DNA from: Candidatus Iainarchaeum sp.
Lineage (GTDB): Archaea > Iainarchaeota > Iainarchaeia > Iainarchaeales > GW2011-AR10
Direction of reading: 5' to 3'
DNA: 5,555 nucleotides
NCBI GenBank assembly: GCA_016186855.1
Contig: JACPKT010000111.1
Location: forward strand, 1 to 5,555
A model generated the notes under the pieces. That model was not told the origin of the DNA. It ran no database searches and saw only the letters and a list, made by a program, of their open reading frames with translations. The first letter of the stretch is position 1; each line of letters opens with the position of its first letter. Position numbers and translations under genes: made by a program. This document shows positions 1-5,555 of the stretch, piece after piece.

Positions 1-3000
1 CCTTGAGGGCGTTTGCAAGCCTTCTGTACAAATAACCGCTAACCTTGGTTGAAACCCCTGTGTCAACTTCTCCTTGTCTTCCACCCATTGCGTGGTAAAA
101 GTATTCAAAGGCACTCATTCCGTCCATAAAATTGCTTGAAATGAATCCTCCTGCAATTACCCCGACGTCTTTTTTCTGGTTTAATGCAATCAGCCTGTCC
201 TTAAACCCTCTTTTTGGCCTTCCCTCCCTTACCGCCGCCTGCCCCCAGAGTCCTGAAAGGTTTGTGAGGTTGACTGCAGAGCCTCTTGAGCCGCTCAATA
301 TCATTGTGATTGTGTTATATTTTGGCATTGGACCAAACATTTCTGTCACTTTCTCTTCCATTATCTGTTTTTGGACTTTTTCTTTCACCCTGGCACCAAG
401 GTCCATCATTTTTATTTCAAAACTTTCTTCAAGTGTTCTTCCAGGAATGTGTTCAAGTGTGCCTTTCCTATACTGCTTTACAAGCTCTTCTGATGATTCT
501 ATTTCTTCCTGAATTGCCTTTTCAGTCACTTTTTTTACTGTTGGCGTTGTCTTGTACTCGTCAAGAGATACAGTCATACCAAAAGTGCTTACAATTTCTG
601 CTGAAATCTTTCCAAGAGTGTCATAAAATCTTGTGATTACTTCGCGAGGATAATCCCGTGCTAAAACATCAATAAGCCTTCCTTTTCCTTCCCCGATACT
701 CTCGCCATCAATTACTCCGGTGACAAGAACGCCTTTTTTGATTTTTACAACAGTGTGGTCATCAACCCTTCTTTGAACTTCTTTATCTTTAATGCTTAAA
801 TTTTCAACCACCCTGCATGTTTTAGTTTTGTACTCAAGGTTAAGGTCTTTTGGCAAAAGCTGTGAAAAAATAAGCCTACCTGAATATTCTTTTCCCCTGT
901 CGGGTTTTGGCAGGTCAGTGATTCCCATCATGTGGAAAAGTTTCATGGCCTCATCTTTTGAGAACTGTGTGGATGCAAGTGTCAGAATGAACACTCCGCT
1001 TACGCCGTCCTCGTCCAGAATTATAACCGGCGCACCGTACCTTGGGGAAATTATTTGGTTTTCCACAAACATGAGTTCTTTTGCCTCTGTAATGCCTTCC
1101 TGTGTCTGCGGCACATGCATGTTCATTTCATCGCCGTCAAAATCTGCATTGTAGGGTTTGCAGTTTCCTGTCAGAAAGCCGTTTGCAAAAAAGTTATGAG
1201 AACCGGCTTTTGTTGTAATGTCAAATGCAAATGGCATTTTTATTTCTTCTATTTGTTCAATCGTTTCCCACACAAGCCCGCTATTTCCAAGGCCTTTTGT
1301 AGCTTCTTCTTTCCACTCTTCAAATGAAGGAAATGATATTGAAAGTCCAGCGGTTTCTTTGTTGAAGTGCATCCACCTTCCAAGCATTGCTACAGAGATG
1401 CCAGTTTTTTGAGAAATTTCTTTGAATGTTATGCGTTCTTTGCGTAATGCGTGGGTCAATTTGTATAAGTATTTTCTTTTTTTAATTTCTTTTTCTTTTA
1501 AGGTTAAATATTGAAAAACTGCTCTTGCAATGTTGTCTTTAAAACTTGCATAAACAAAACCAATTCCTCCATGCAAGTTTTTCAGTGCAGTTGTTGTTGC
1601 AGAAAGCTTTATGACATTGATTATGCTCATGGTTCCATCTTTTCTATAGTTTCCTTTTTCTTTGGAGATTGAGGCAATCCTTATTTTAAAATCATTGAGA
1701 AGTTTCTCTATGCCTTCTATAAATTCGTTGGCATCTGCATCTTTTATTTTTGCAATTTTAAAAGTGGGGGTTAAAAAACTAGTTTTTATTTTTTTTCTAG
1801 CAGTAGGTGTTGAAAGTTCGCACCCAAGATATGCTGCCAAAAACTCTCTTTTAATGAATAATGGTGCTTTTCTAATCCATTCTGGAACAAATGTTTTTTG
1901 TGTTACTTTATCTCCATTTGGGGCTCCAAGTATTTTTAAAATTAAACAGAAAGGTTTGTTTCTGACCTCAAAATGCGAACCACTGCCGACTACTTCAATT
2001 GTTTTTTTATAATTATAAATTTTTCCGGAATATTTTCTCGTAACAATTTTTTCTGGTTCAAATCCAAGCTCTCTTATATCCTCTCTAATATTTTCCAAAT
2101 CTGAAACTTGCCCCCTAAAAATTGCCCTTGCTTGGTGACCTTTAAGTATAAATGTTCCATCTCCAAACAAATGCCCTGTTAACCTTGCAAAAATTCTTGT
2201 TTTTGCATCTGCCATATTCAGGTTCGTTAGTTTTTTTTCTTTTAGTTTTTTCAAAAGGCTTTTATGATATGTTTTTTCCAGTAAATGGTCAACAAGTATT
2301 TTTTCAGAAAGAATTATTTGTTCATTTGCTTCAACAAGTGGCGTGTCAATAGGTCTAACAATAAGTTTGTGTCCCTTTTTCAGCTTTCCAGCCTCAATAA
2401 TACCATTACTAGAATAAAAAGGATGGTCTTCTGTTACCTTTATTGTTCTGCCTGTTTCCGCAGTTGTGATTTTGAAACATTTTTTTTCAAGTTCCTCAGG
2501 TTTTATTTTCCAAAATCTTGCCAAATTTGTAGAAAAGACATTTCCTGTTTCCTGGTTGCATGTAGAAACCCTTTCTGCGTCAAAATTACTTTCTAAAGAA
2601 GAAATTCTGTCTTGTAATCCGCTCTCCAACAGAACATTCGTTTTTCCATCAACGCACACAATTGCGTTTAATCTGAAAGTTTTTCCCGGAAGAATTTTTG
2701 CCTTGTGGCAAAGCATTGAAAGCCTGTGAAGCGATGGCTGCCTATTGAAAAGAACAAAATCCCCGTCCGAAAGCAGTCTTTCAATTTTTGAGCCTGGCTC
2801 TATTTCGGATAGCACTTCTTCCTTGTTTTGGTCCGTGATTTTTTTTCTTGAACCATTGGGCCTTATCAGGTAAACTGCACGGTTTTCCTGCACTATTTTT
2901 TTGATTTTTTCAATATTAAACTCTGTTACTGGCTCTGGCACTGTCATCTCTTTTGCAACCGCTTCTGGCACCCCAAGTTCGTTAATTGAAAGCTGTGAAT

Positions 3001-3955
3001 CCGGGGTGATTATAGAGCGGGCTGCATAGTTTACCCTTGTTCCTGTCAAATTGTATCTAAACCTTCCCTTTTTTCCCTGAAGCCTCTGCACAATTGTCCT
3101 AAGTGCTCTCCCGCTCCGATGTTTTGCAGGTGGGACTCCTGCAGTGTTGTTGTTAAAATAAGTTGTCACATGGTACTGCAACAGGTCCCAAAGGTCTTCA
3201 ATTATGAGCTGTGGTGCCCCCGCCTCTATATTGTCTTTTAGCCTCATGTTTATTCTAATTATGTCAACAAGCTTGTGCGTCAAATCGTCCTCGCTTTTTA
3301 TTCCAGTTTCAAGGGTAATTGACGGCCTAATGGTTATCGGCGGCACCTGCAGGGCGGTCAAAATGAACCATTCCGGTTTAAGTTTTGTCACATCATAGCC
3401 AAACAATTCAAGGTCTTTTGTTGAGATTTTTTCAATCCATTCCCTTATTTCAGTCGGGTAAATCCTTTCCTTGTTGAAAAAAAAATTTGTCGGCTTGTCA
3501 AGTAGCAATTCCCCCATGTCTGGACTTTTACAGTGCGGGCATTTTTTCACTTTTTTTGCGCGCAGGACAATTTTTTTCTGTATGCTTTCAATGTCATTTT
3601 CGGTATTTTGGCGTAGGTGTTCGATTTTTTCTTCAAGAAGTTTTAATCTCCCGCAAGCCCTGCATGTTGCATGCATTAGCACTTCAAGCCGTTTTGAAAA
3701 CTCTGGGTGCACAACAGGTCTTACAAGCTCTAGGTTTCCAAAGTGACCTGGGCACTGCTTCATTTTCTGCCCGCATGTTTTGCATCGGATTCCAGGATTT
3801 ATTACTCCAAGATGAGGATCCATTAACCCCGATTCCATTGGGAAACCGTCTTTGTCATAAGTTTCAGGGGTTTTTATTTCAAGAGCGCTCATTTTCCTTA
3901 TTTGCTCAGGGCTGAGCACATAGAAATCTATTGAATGGATTTTTTTTGAAAGCAT
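1..3955 (-). CDS. rpoA1: DNA-directed RNA polymerase subunit A' precursor with in-frame intein, 3'-truncated by window edge
   Basis: This gene encodes the largest catalytic subunit fragment of archaeal RNA polymerase, homologous to the N-terminal two thirds of bacterial beta' and Rpb1. It carries the clamp base, the active-site magnesium loop and the bridge helix. The ATG at 3955-3953 is chosen because the N-terminus matches the family (I-x-F-x-x-LSPEQIRKMS), it overlaps the rpoB stop, and an AGGTGA lies 9 nt upstream. Two zinc sites are visible: C58, C61, C68 and H71 (C-P-G-H-F-G), then C98, C101, C139 and C142. RPSITLETG, SEDDLTHKLVDIIRIN, GAPQLIIEDLWDLLQYHVTTYF, GRFRYNLTGTRVNYAAR and DGDFVLFNRQPSLHR follow. 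The frame then enters a 498-residue intein (precursor residues 434-931) and resumes at CKPYNADFDGDEMN, where D440, D442 and D444 of the spliced protein are the metal ligands. The frame has no stop before the left edge, so 1318 precursor codons (820 mature) are present. The extein end shows a bridge helix with unusual residues. A separate rpoA2 is expected beyond the left edge but is not seen. Confidence 0.97.
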   Translation of the reverse strand, partial: MLSKKIHSIDFYVLSPEQIRKMSALEIKTPETYDKDGFPMESGLMDPHLGVINPGIRCKTCGQKMKQCPGHFGNLELVRPVVHPEFSKRLEVLMHATCRACGRLKLLEEKIEHLRQNTENDIESIQKKIVLRAKKVKKCPHCKSPDMGELLLDKPTNFFFNKERIYPTEIREWIEKISTKDLELFGYDVTKLKPEWFILTALQVPPITIRPSITLETGIKSEDDLTHKLVDIIRINMRLKDNIEAGAPQLIIEDLWDLLQYHVTTYFNNNTAGVPPAKHRSGRALRTIVQRLQGKKGRFRYNLTGTRVNYAARSIITPDSQLSINELGVPEAVAKEMTVPEPVTEFNIEKIKKIVQENRAVYLIRPNGSRKKITDQNKEEVLSEIEPGSKIERLLSDGDFVLFNRQPSLHRLSMLCHKAKILPGKTFRLNAIVCVDGKTNVLLESGLQDRISSLESNFDAERVSTCNQETGNVFSTNLARFWKIKPEELEKKCFKITTAETGRTIKVTEDHPFYSSNGIIEAGKLKKGHKLIVRPIDTPLVEANEQIILSEKILVDHLLEKTYHKSLLKKLKEKKLTNLNMADAKTRIFARLTGHLFGDGTFILKGHQARAIFRGQVSDLENIREDIRELGFEPEKIVTRKYSGKIYNYKKTIEVVGSGSHFEVRNKPFCLILKILGAPNGDKVTQKTFVPEWIRKAPLFIKREFLAAYLGCELSTPTARKKIKTSFLTPTFKIAKIKDADANEFIEGIEKLLNDFKIRIASISKEKGNYRKDGTMSIINVIKLSATTTALKNLHGGIGFVYASFKDNIARAVFQYLTLKEKEIKKRKYLYKLTHALRKERITFKEISQKTGISVAMLGRWMHFNKETAGLSISFPSFEEWKEEATKGLGNSGLVWETIEQIEEIKMPFAFDITTKAGSHNFFANGFLTGNCKPYNADFDGDEMNMHVPQTQEGITEAKELMFVENQIISPRYGAPVIILDEDGVSGVFILTLASTQFSKDEAMKLFHMMGITDLPKPDRGKEYSGRLIFSQLLPKDLNLEYKTKTCRVVENLSIKDKEVQRRVDDHTVVKIKKGVLVTGVIDGESIGEGKGRLIDVLARDYPREVITRFYDTLGKISAEIVSTFGMTVSLDEYKTTPTVKKVTEKAIQEEIESSEELVKQYRKGTLEHIPGRTLEESFEIKMMDLGARVKEKVQKQIMEEKVTEMFGPMPKYNTITMILSGSRGSAVNLTNLSGLWGQAAVREGRPKRGFKDRLIALNQKKDVGVIAGGFISSNFMDGMSAFEYFYHAMGGRQGEVDTGVSTKVSGYLYRRLANALK
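2..94 (-). other. Bridge helix region of A', at the window edge
   Basis: Mature residues about 790-820 (H-A-M-G-G-R-Q-G-E-V-D-T-G-V-S-T-K-V-S-G-Y-L) correspond to the bridge helix that spans the cleft and takes part in translocation. The H-A-M-G-G-R, D-T, S-G-Y and R-R-L anchors match the family. The central positions G802, S804, K806 and V807 differ from the usual A-V-K/R-T-A-x pattern. The window ends one base after codon 820. Confidence 0.85.
1130..1150 (-). other. RNA polymerase catalytic magnesium loop (NADFDGD) of A'
   Basis: The seven codons encode N-A-D-F-D-G-D, the universally conserved loop of multisubunit RNA polymerases whose three aspartates hold the catalytic Mg2+. In the spliced subunit they are D440, D442 and D444 (precursor 938, 940 and 942). 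All three aspartates are intact, so the polymerase is expected to be active after splicing. The intein junction lies only four residues upstream (C-K-P-Y). Confidence 0.97.
1370..1432 (-). other. Predicted helix-turn-helix in the C-terminal part of the intein
   Basis: Intein residues 409-429 read I-T-F-K-E-I-S-Q-K-T-G-I-S followed by V-A-M-L-G-R-W. This has the classic spacing of a helix, a G-I/V-S turn and a recognition helix ending in R-W. It lies after the endonuclease core and before block F, a place where extra DNA-binding modules occur in some inteins. The inferred role is added target recognition or affinity for the rpoA1 homing site. The call rests on motif shape only. Confidence 0.55.
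1517..2209 (-). other. LAGLIDADG homing-endonuclease domain inside the RpoA1 intein (approximate limits)
   Basis: This domain would cut an intein-free rpoA1 allele at the insertion site, letting the element copy itself by recombinational repair. The first motif is L159-T-G-H-L-F-G-D166-G-T-F in intein numbering, a good match to block C with Asp166 as the metal-binding acid. A block D-like V-P-E-W-I-R-K-A-P lies at 257-265. The second motif, E271-F-L-A-A-Y-L-G-C-E280-L-S, is less canonical: Glu occupies the usual Asp position and Leu replaces the following Gly. The two acids are 114 residues apart, within the spacing expected for a two-motif monomeric enzyme. There is no frameshift or internal stop. 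The domain limits given are estimates from the motifs, not from alignment. Confidence 0.85.
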
Positions 3956-3957
3956 TA
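3953..3957 (-). promoter_or_regulatory. TAATG stop/start overlap between rpoB and rpoA1
   Basis: The TAA stop of rpoB (3957-3955) shares its last A with the ATG of rpoA1 (3955-3953). One-base overlaps of this kind usually mean co-transcription and coupled translation, which suits two subunits needed in equal amounts. No promoter or terminator is seen between the genes. Confidence 0.85.
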
Positions 3958-5555
3958 GGCCTTGTCACCTATGTTTAGTTTTGGGTAAATCCCAAGTGAT
4001 TTCAGTTCTTCAAGCAGCAATTTAAAGCCATAACTCATTTCAACAGGGTACACTTTTGCCCCCCCACACATCATGCAGTATCTTTTCTTTCTTATCTGGT
4101 CGTCAATTGCAATTACCCCACATTTTTCGCAGACAATTTCAACTACTTTGTCAGAGTCCTCGATAAACTTTTCCTGCAAAAGCATTGCGGCACCGTGCCC
4201 AACAAGCGTTTCCCCCTCCATTTCTCCAAACCGCAGGCCGCCTTCCTTTTCTTTTCCCTCTGTTGGCTGGCGTGTAAGGATCTGAACAGGTCCCCTGCTT
4301 CTTGCCTGTATTTTGTGTGAAACCATGTGGAAAAGCCTTCTGTAAGAAACAATTCCTGTAAATATTTCCCCGCGGATTCTTTTACCGGTTCGCCCGTCAT
4401 AAAAAACTTCTTTGCAGTCTTTTCTAAACCCACTTTCCTCAAGCATTGTTTCAAGCTCTTCCCTGTTCGCACCGCTGAATGGCGTTCCGTCAATTTCTTT
4501 TGCATTGATAGCCCCAACTTTTCCCCCAAGCATTTCAAGTAAGTGACCAATAGTCATTCGAGACGGAATAGAGTGCGGATTCAAAATCAAGTCTGGTTTT
4601 AAGCCACTCTGGGTAAAAGGCATGTCTTCTTCTGGAACAATTGCCCCGATGACTCCTTTTTGTCCGTGCATTGAGCTGAACTTGTCACCAAGCTCTGGAA
4701 TCATGTTGCTTCTAACTTTTACTTTTACAAGCCTGTTCCCCGACTCCGATTCTGTCAAAATTACTTTGTCAACAAAACCGCCTTTTCCTTTTCTCACGCT
4801 GATTGAAGCCTCCCGTCTTTTTTCTTTTGCAACCCCGAATTCTGTAACTTCTTCCAAAAACCTCGGCGGTGAAGTGCGGCCGAGTATAACGTCTTTTTCG
4901 TCAACTTCTTCTTCAAGCCTTACCAGGCCATCCTCTCCTAAGTGCTTGTAATACTCTTCCCCAAGGTAGCCGACTGTTTCCTCGTTTGGGACTTCAAACT
5001 TGTCAATCTGGCCTCCAGGATAACGGTTTTCAGCTCCTTCATATGTCCTAAAATATGCGCTTCTGCCTAGTGCGCGGTCCACTGAGCCCTTGTTTAAAAT
5101 CACTGCATCCAGAATGTTGAACCCATGGTATGGCATTATTGCAACCACAAAATTTTGCATTTGCGGCCTTGAATTCAAATTAATTAAGTCCATTGTTTTT
5201 GTTTTAACCAGCGGTTTTTGTGGGTAGTGCAGAAAGTAGCTCTCGGTGTCACTTCTGTAGTTAAAATTTATGCCGCTGATTCCCTGCGCCTGCTTGAACA
5301 TTTTTGCCCCGTGAAGGGCTTTTCCCGCCAAGTTGTGCTGAAGGAAAGGAATGAAAGAAGTTATCAGGCTCAAAATTCCTATTGGGTCGATTTCCAAATG
5401 GGTTGTTTCTTTAGTAATGTGAGCTTCATCAATTGAGATTAAAGCGTTTTCCTCTTCCTCTGCATCTAGGTACTCTATCACTCCCTTTGCAACAAGGTCA
5501 TGCCAAGAGAGTTTCCCCTCTTTTGCAAGCTTTATGTCCTCGTTTGAAATTTTTA
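3955..5555 (-). CDS. rpoB: DNA-directed RNA polymerase subunit B (or B'), C-terminal part, 5'-truncated by window edge
   Basis: This gene encodes the second-largest catalytic subunit of archaeal RNA polymerase, the homologue of bacterial beta and eukaryotic Rpb2. It forms one side of the cleft and contacts NTP and the RNA-DNA hybrid. The frame is open from the right edge (first full codon at 5553) to a TAA at 3957-3955, giving 532 codons plus two bases. Landmarks in order are IEYLDAEEEEN near the start, LHYPQKPLV, YPGGQ-DKFE, GRTSPPRFLEE, GDKFSSMHGQKG, a conserved IPSRMTIGHLLE, and QARSRGPVQILTRQP. A C-x2-C-x14-C-x2-C zinc site (4066-4131) and the terminal SYGFKLLLEELKSLGI helix, which packs against A', follow. 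A GTG at 5481 is an internal valine, because homologous sequence (KEGKLSWHDLVAKG) continues upstream. Whether B is intact or split into B'' and B' cannot be judged, as the N-terminal half lies outside. The segment around 5281-5355 diverges from the usual archaeal motif. Confidence 0.98.
   Translation of the reverse strand, partial: KISNEDIKLAKEGKLSWHDLVAKGVIEYLDAEEEENALISIDEAHITKETTHLEIDPIGILSLITSFIPFLQHNLAGKALHGAKMFKQAQGISGINFNYRSDTESYFLHYPQKPLVKTKTMDLINLNSRPQMQNFVVAIMPYHGFNILDAVILNKGSVDRALGRSAYFRTYEGAENRYPGGQIDKFEVPNEETVGYLGEEYYKHLGEDGLVRLEEEVDEKDVILGRTSPPRFLEEVTEFGVAKEKRREASISVRKGKGGFVDKVILTESESGNRLVKVKVRSNMIPELGDKFSSMHGQKGVIGAIVPEEDMPFTQSGLKPDLILNPHSIPSRMTIGHLLEMLGGKVGAINAKEIDGTPFSGANREELETMLEESGFRKDCKEVFYDGRTGKRIRGEIFTGIVSYRRLFHMVSHKIQARSRGPVQILTRQPTEGKEKEGGLRFGEMEGETLVGHGAAMLLQEKFIEDSDKVVEIVCEKCGVIAIDDQIRKKRYCMMCGGAKVYPVEMSYGFKLLLEELKSLGIYPKLNIGDKA
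3965..3970 (-). promoter_or_regulatory. Shine-Dalgarno site for rpoA1
   Basis: AGGTGA on the minus strand is complementary to the anti-Shine-Dalgarno end of archaeal 16S rRNA. It lies 9 nt before the ATG at 3955. It sits inside the last codons of rpoB (I-G-D-K-A) and supports the chosen start of A'. Confidence 0.7.

Larger units (their letters stand above)
1163..2656 (-). mobile_element. Intein with LAGLIDADG homing endonuclease, inserted in RpoA1 beside the catalytic loop
   Basis: This is a 498-residue self-splicing protein element in frame with its host. It begins at Cys1 (TGC 2656-2654) in C-V-D-G-K-T-N-V (block A), directly after extein FRLNAIV. It ends at Asn498 (1165-1163), directly before extein Cys+1 of CKPYNADFDGD. 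Removing it restores a normal RpoA1 sequence. Block B is G69-R-T-I-K-V-T75-E-D-H78, with the T-x-x-H that assists the first acyl shift. Block F is F476-A-F-D479-I-T-T, followed by S-H487-N-F-F-A. Block G is N-G-F-L-T-G497-N498, with Gly where the penultimate residue is usually His. Cys1, Asn498 and Cys+1 fit a class 1 intein. The middle holds two endonuclease motifs and a helix-turn-helix. Base composition is lower in GC than the flanks: 13 of 60 bases at 1741-1800 and 15 of 60 at 2221-2280, against 27 of 60 at 661-720 and 31 of 60 at 4861-4920. This suggests separate ancestry. Endonuclease activity is not proven by sequence. Confidence 0.96.

Noticed and set aside
1775..1800. T-rich run resembling a terminator (another is at 2226-2250)
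   Set aside because: On the coding strand these runs are lysine codons inside the intein. No hairpin or gene end is associated with them.
1163..2656. RNA-level intron (archaeal bulge-helix-bulge or group I) as the explanation of the rpoA1 insert
   Set aside because: The insert is a multiple of three, has no stop codon, keeps the host frame on both sides and has intein splicing blocks at its exact ends.
132..3915. Several plus-strand open frames of about 60-140 codons across the rpoA1 region (for example 132-512, 1662-2012, 3487-3915)
   Set aside because: They lie antisense to a continuous, strongly conserved polymerase frame. Their translations are low-complexity (Phe/Ser/Leu-rich complements of Lys/Glu codons) and match no family I recognise.
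4143..4550. A 135-codon minus-strand frame overlapping rpoB
   Set aside because: It is an alternative frame fully inside rpoB, whose own frame carries the conserved motifs. It has no recognisable domain.
5479..5481. GTG as the start codon of a B' gene
   Set aside because: The same frame stays open upstream to the window edge and encodes B-subunit-like sequence there, so this GTG is an internal valine.
1..5555. tRNA, rRNA, CRISPR arrays, insertion-sequence ends or long direct repeats
   Set aside because: Reading both strands showed no cloverleaf, spaced repeat or terminal inverted repeat. The window is filled by the two coding frames.

Overview
The window holds two adjacent, co-directional genes on the minus strand. 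Both encode catalytic subunits of an archaeal DNA-dependent RNA polymerase. The first is the 3' part of the B (or B') subunit gene, at positions 5555 to 3955. The second is the A' subunit gene rpoA1, which starts at 3955 and runs off the left edge of the window. The B-then-A' order, the A'-type N-terminal double zinc site and the B-type C-terminal zinc site all indicate an archaeon. AT-rich codon use and several departures from the usual euryarchaeal/crenarchaeal signatures hint at a divergent lineage, perhaps DPANN-like. The sequence alone does not settle the phylum.

The most important feature is a 498-codon in-frame intein in rpoA1, at 2656 to 1163. It sits four residues upstream of the NADFDGD catalytic loop that chelates the active-site magnesium. 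It has recognisable splicing blocks at both ends: Cys1, a T-x-x-H block B, a block F and a terminal Gly-Asn followed by Cys+1. Between them lie a LAGLIDADG homing-endonuclease domain and a predicted helix-turn-helix. The A' reading frame is unbroken from 3955 to 1, so this is a protein-level insertion and not an intron or a pseudogene. The window encodes 1318 residues of precursor, corresponding to 820 residues of spliced A'. Perhaps 50 to 80 more A' residues lie beyond the left edge, judging by usual archaeal A' lengths.

Layout from right to left, in the direction of transcription: rpoB 3' part (5555-3955); TAATG stop/start overlap with a Shine-Dalgarno sequence inside the rpoB end; rpoA1 N-extein (3955-2657); intein (2656-1163); rpoA1 C-extein (1162-1), which reaches the bridge helix. 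There is no intergenic space, no RNA gene, no CRISPR array and no terminator. The plus strand appears to carry only shadow frames.

B and A' together form the polymerase catalytic cleft. The intein must be removed before the A' catalytic loop can fold, so transcription capacity depends on protein splicing. The polymerase core also shows unusual residues near the active centre. In B, the motif that normally contacts the incoming NTP carries Lys where Arg is usual. In A', the bridge helix reads T-K-V-S-G-Y, and the segment before it has lost its usual signature.
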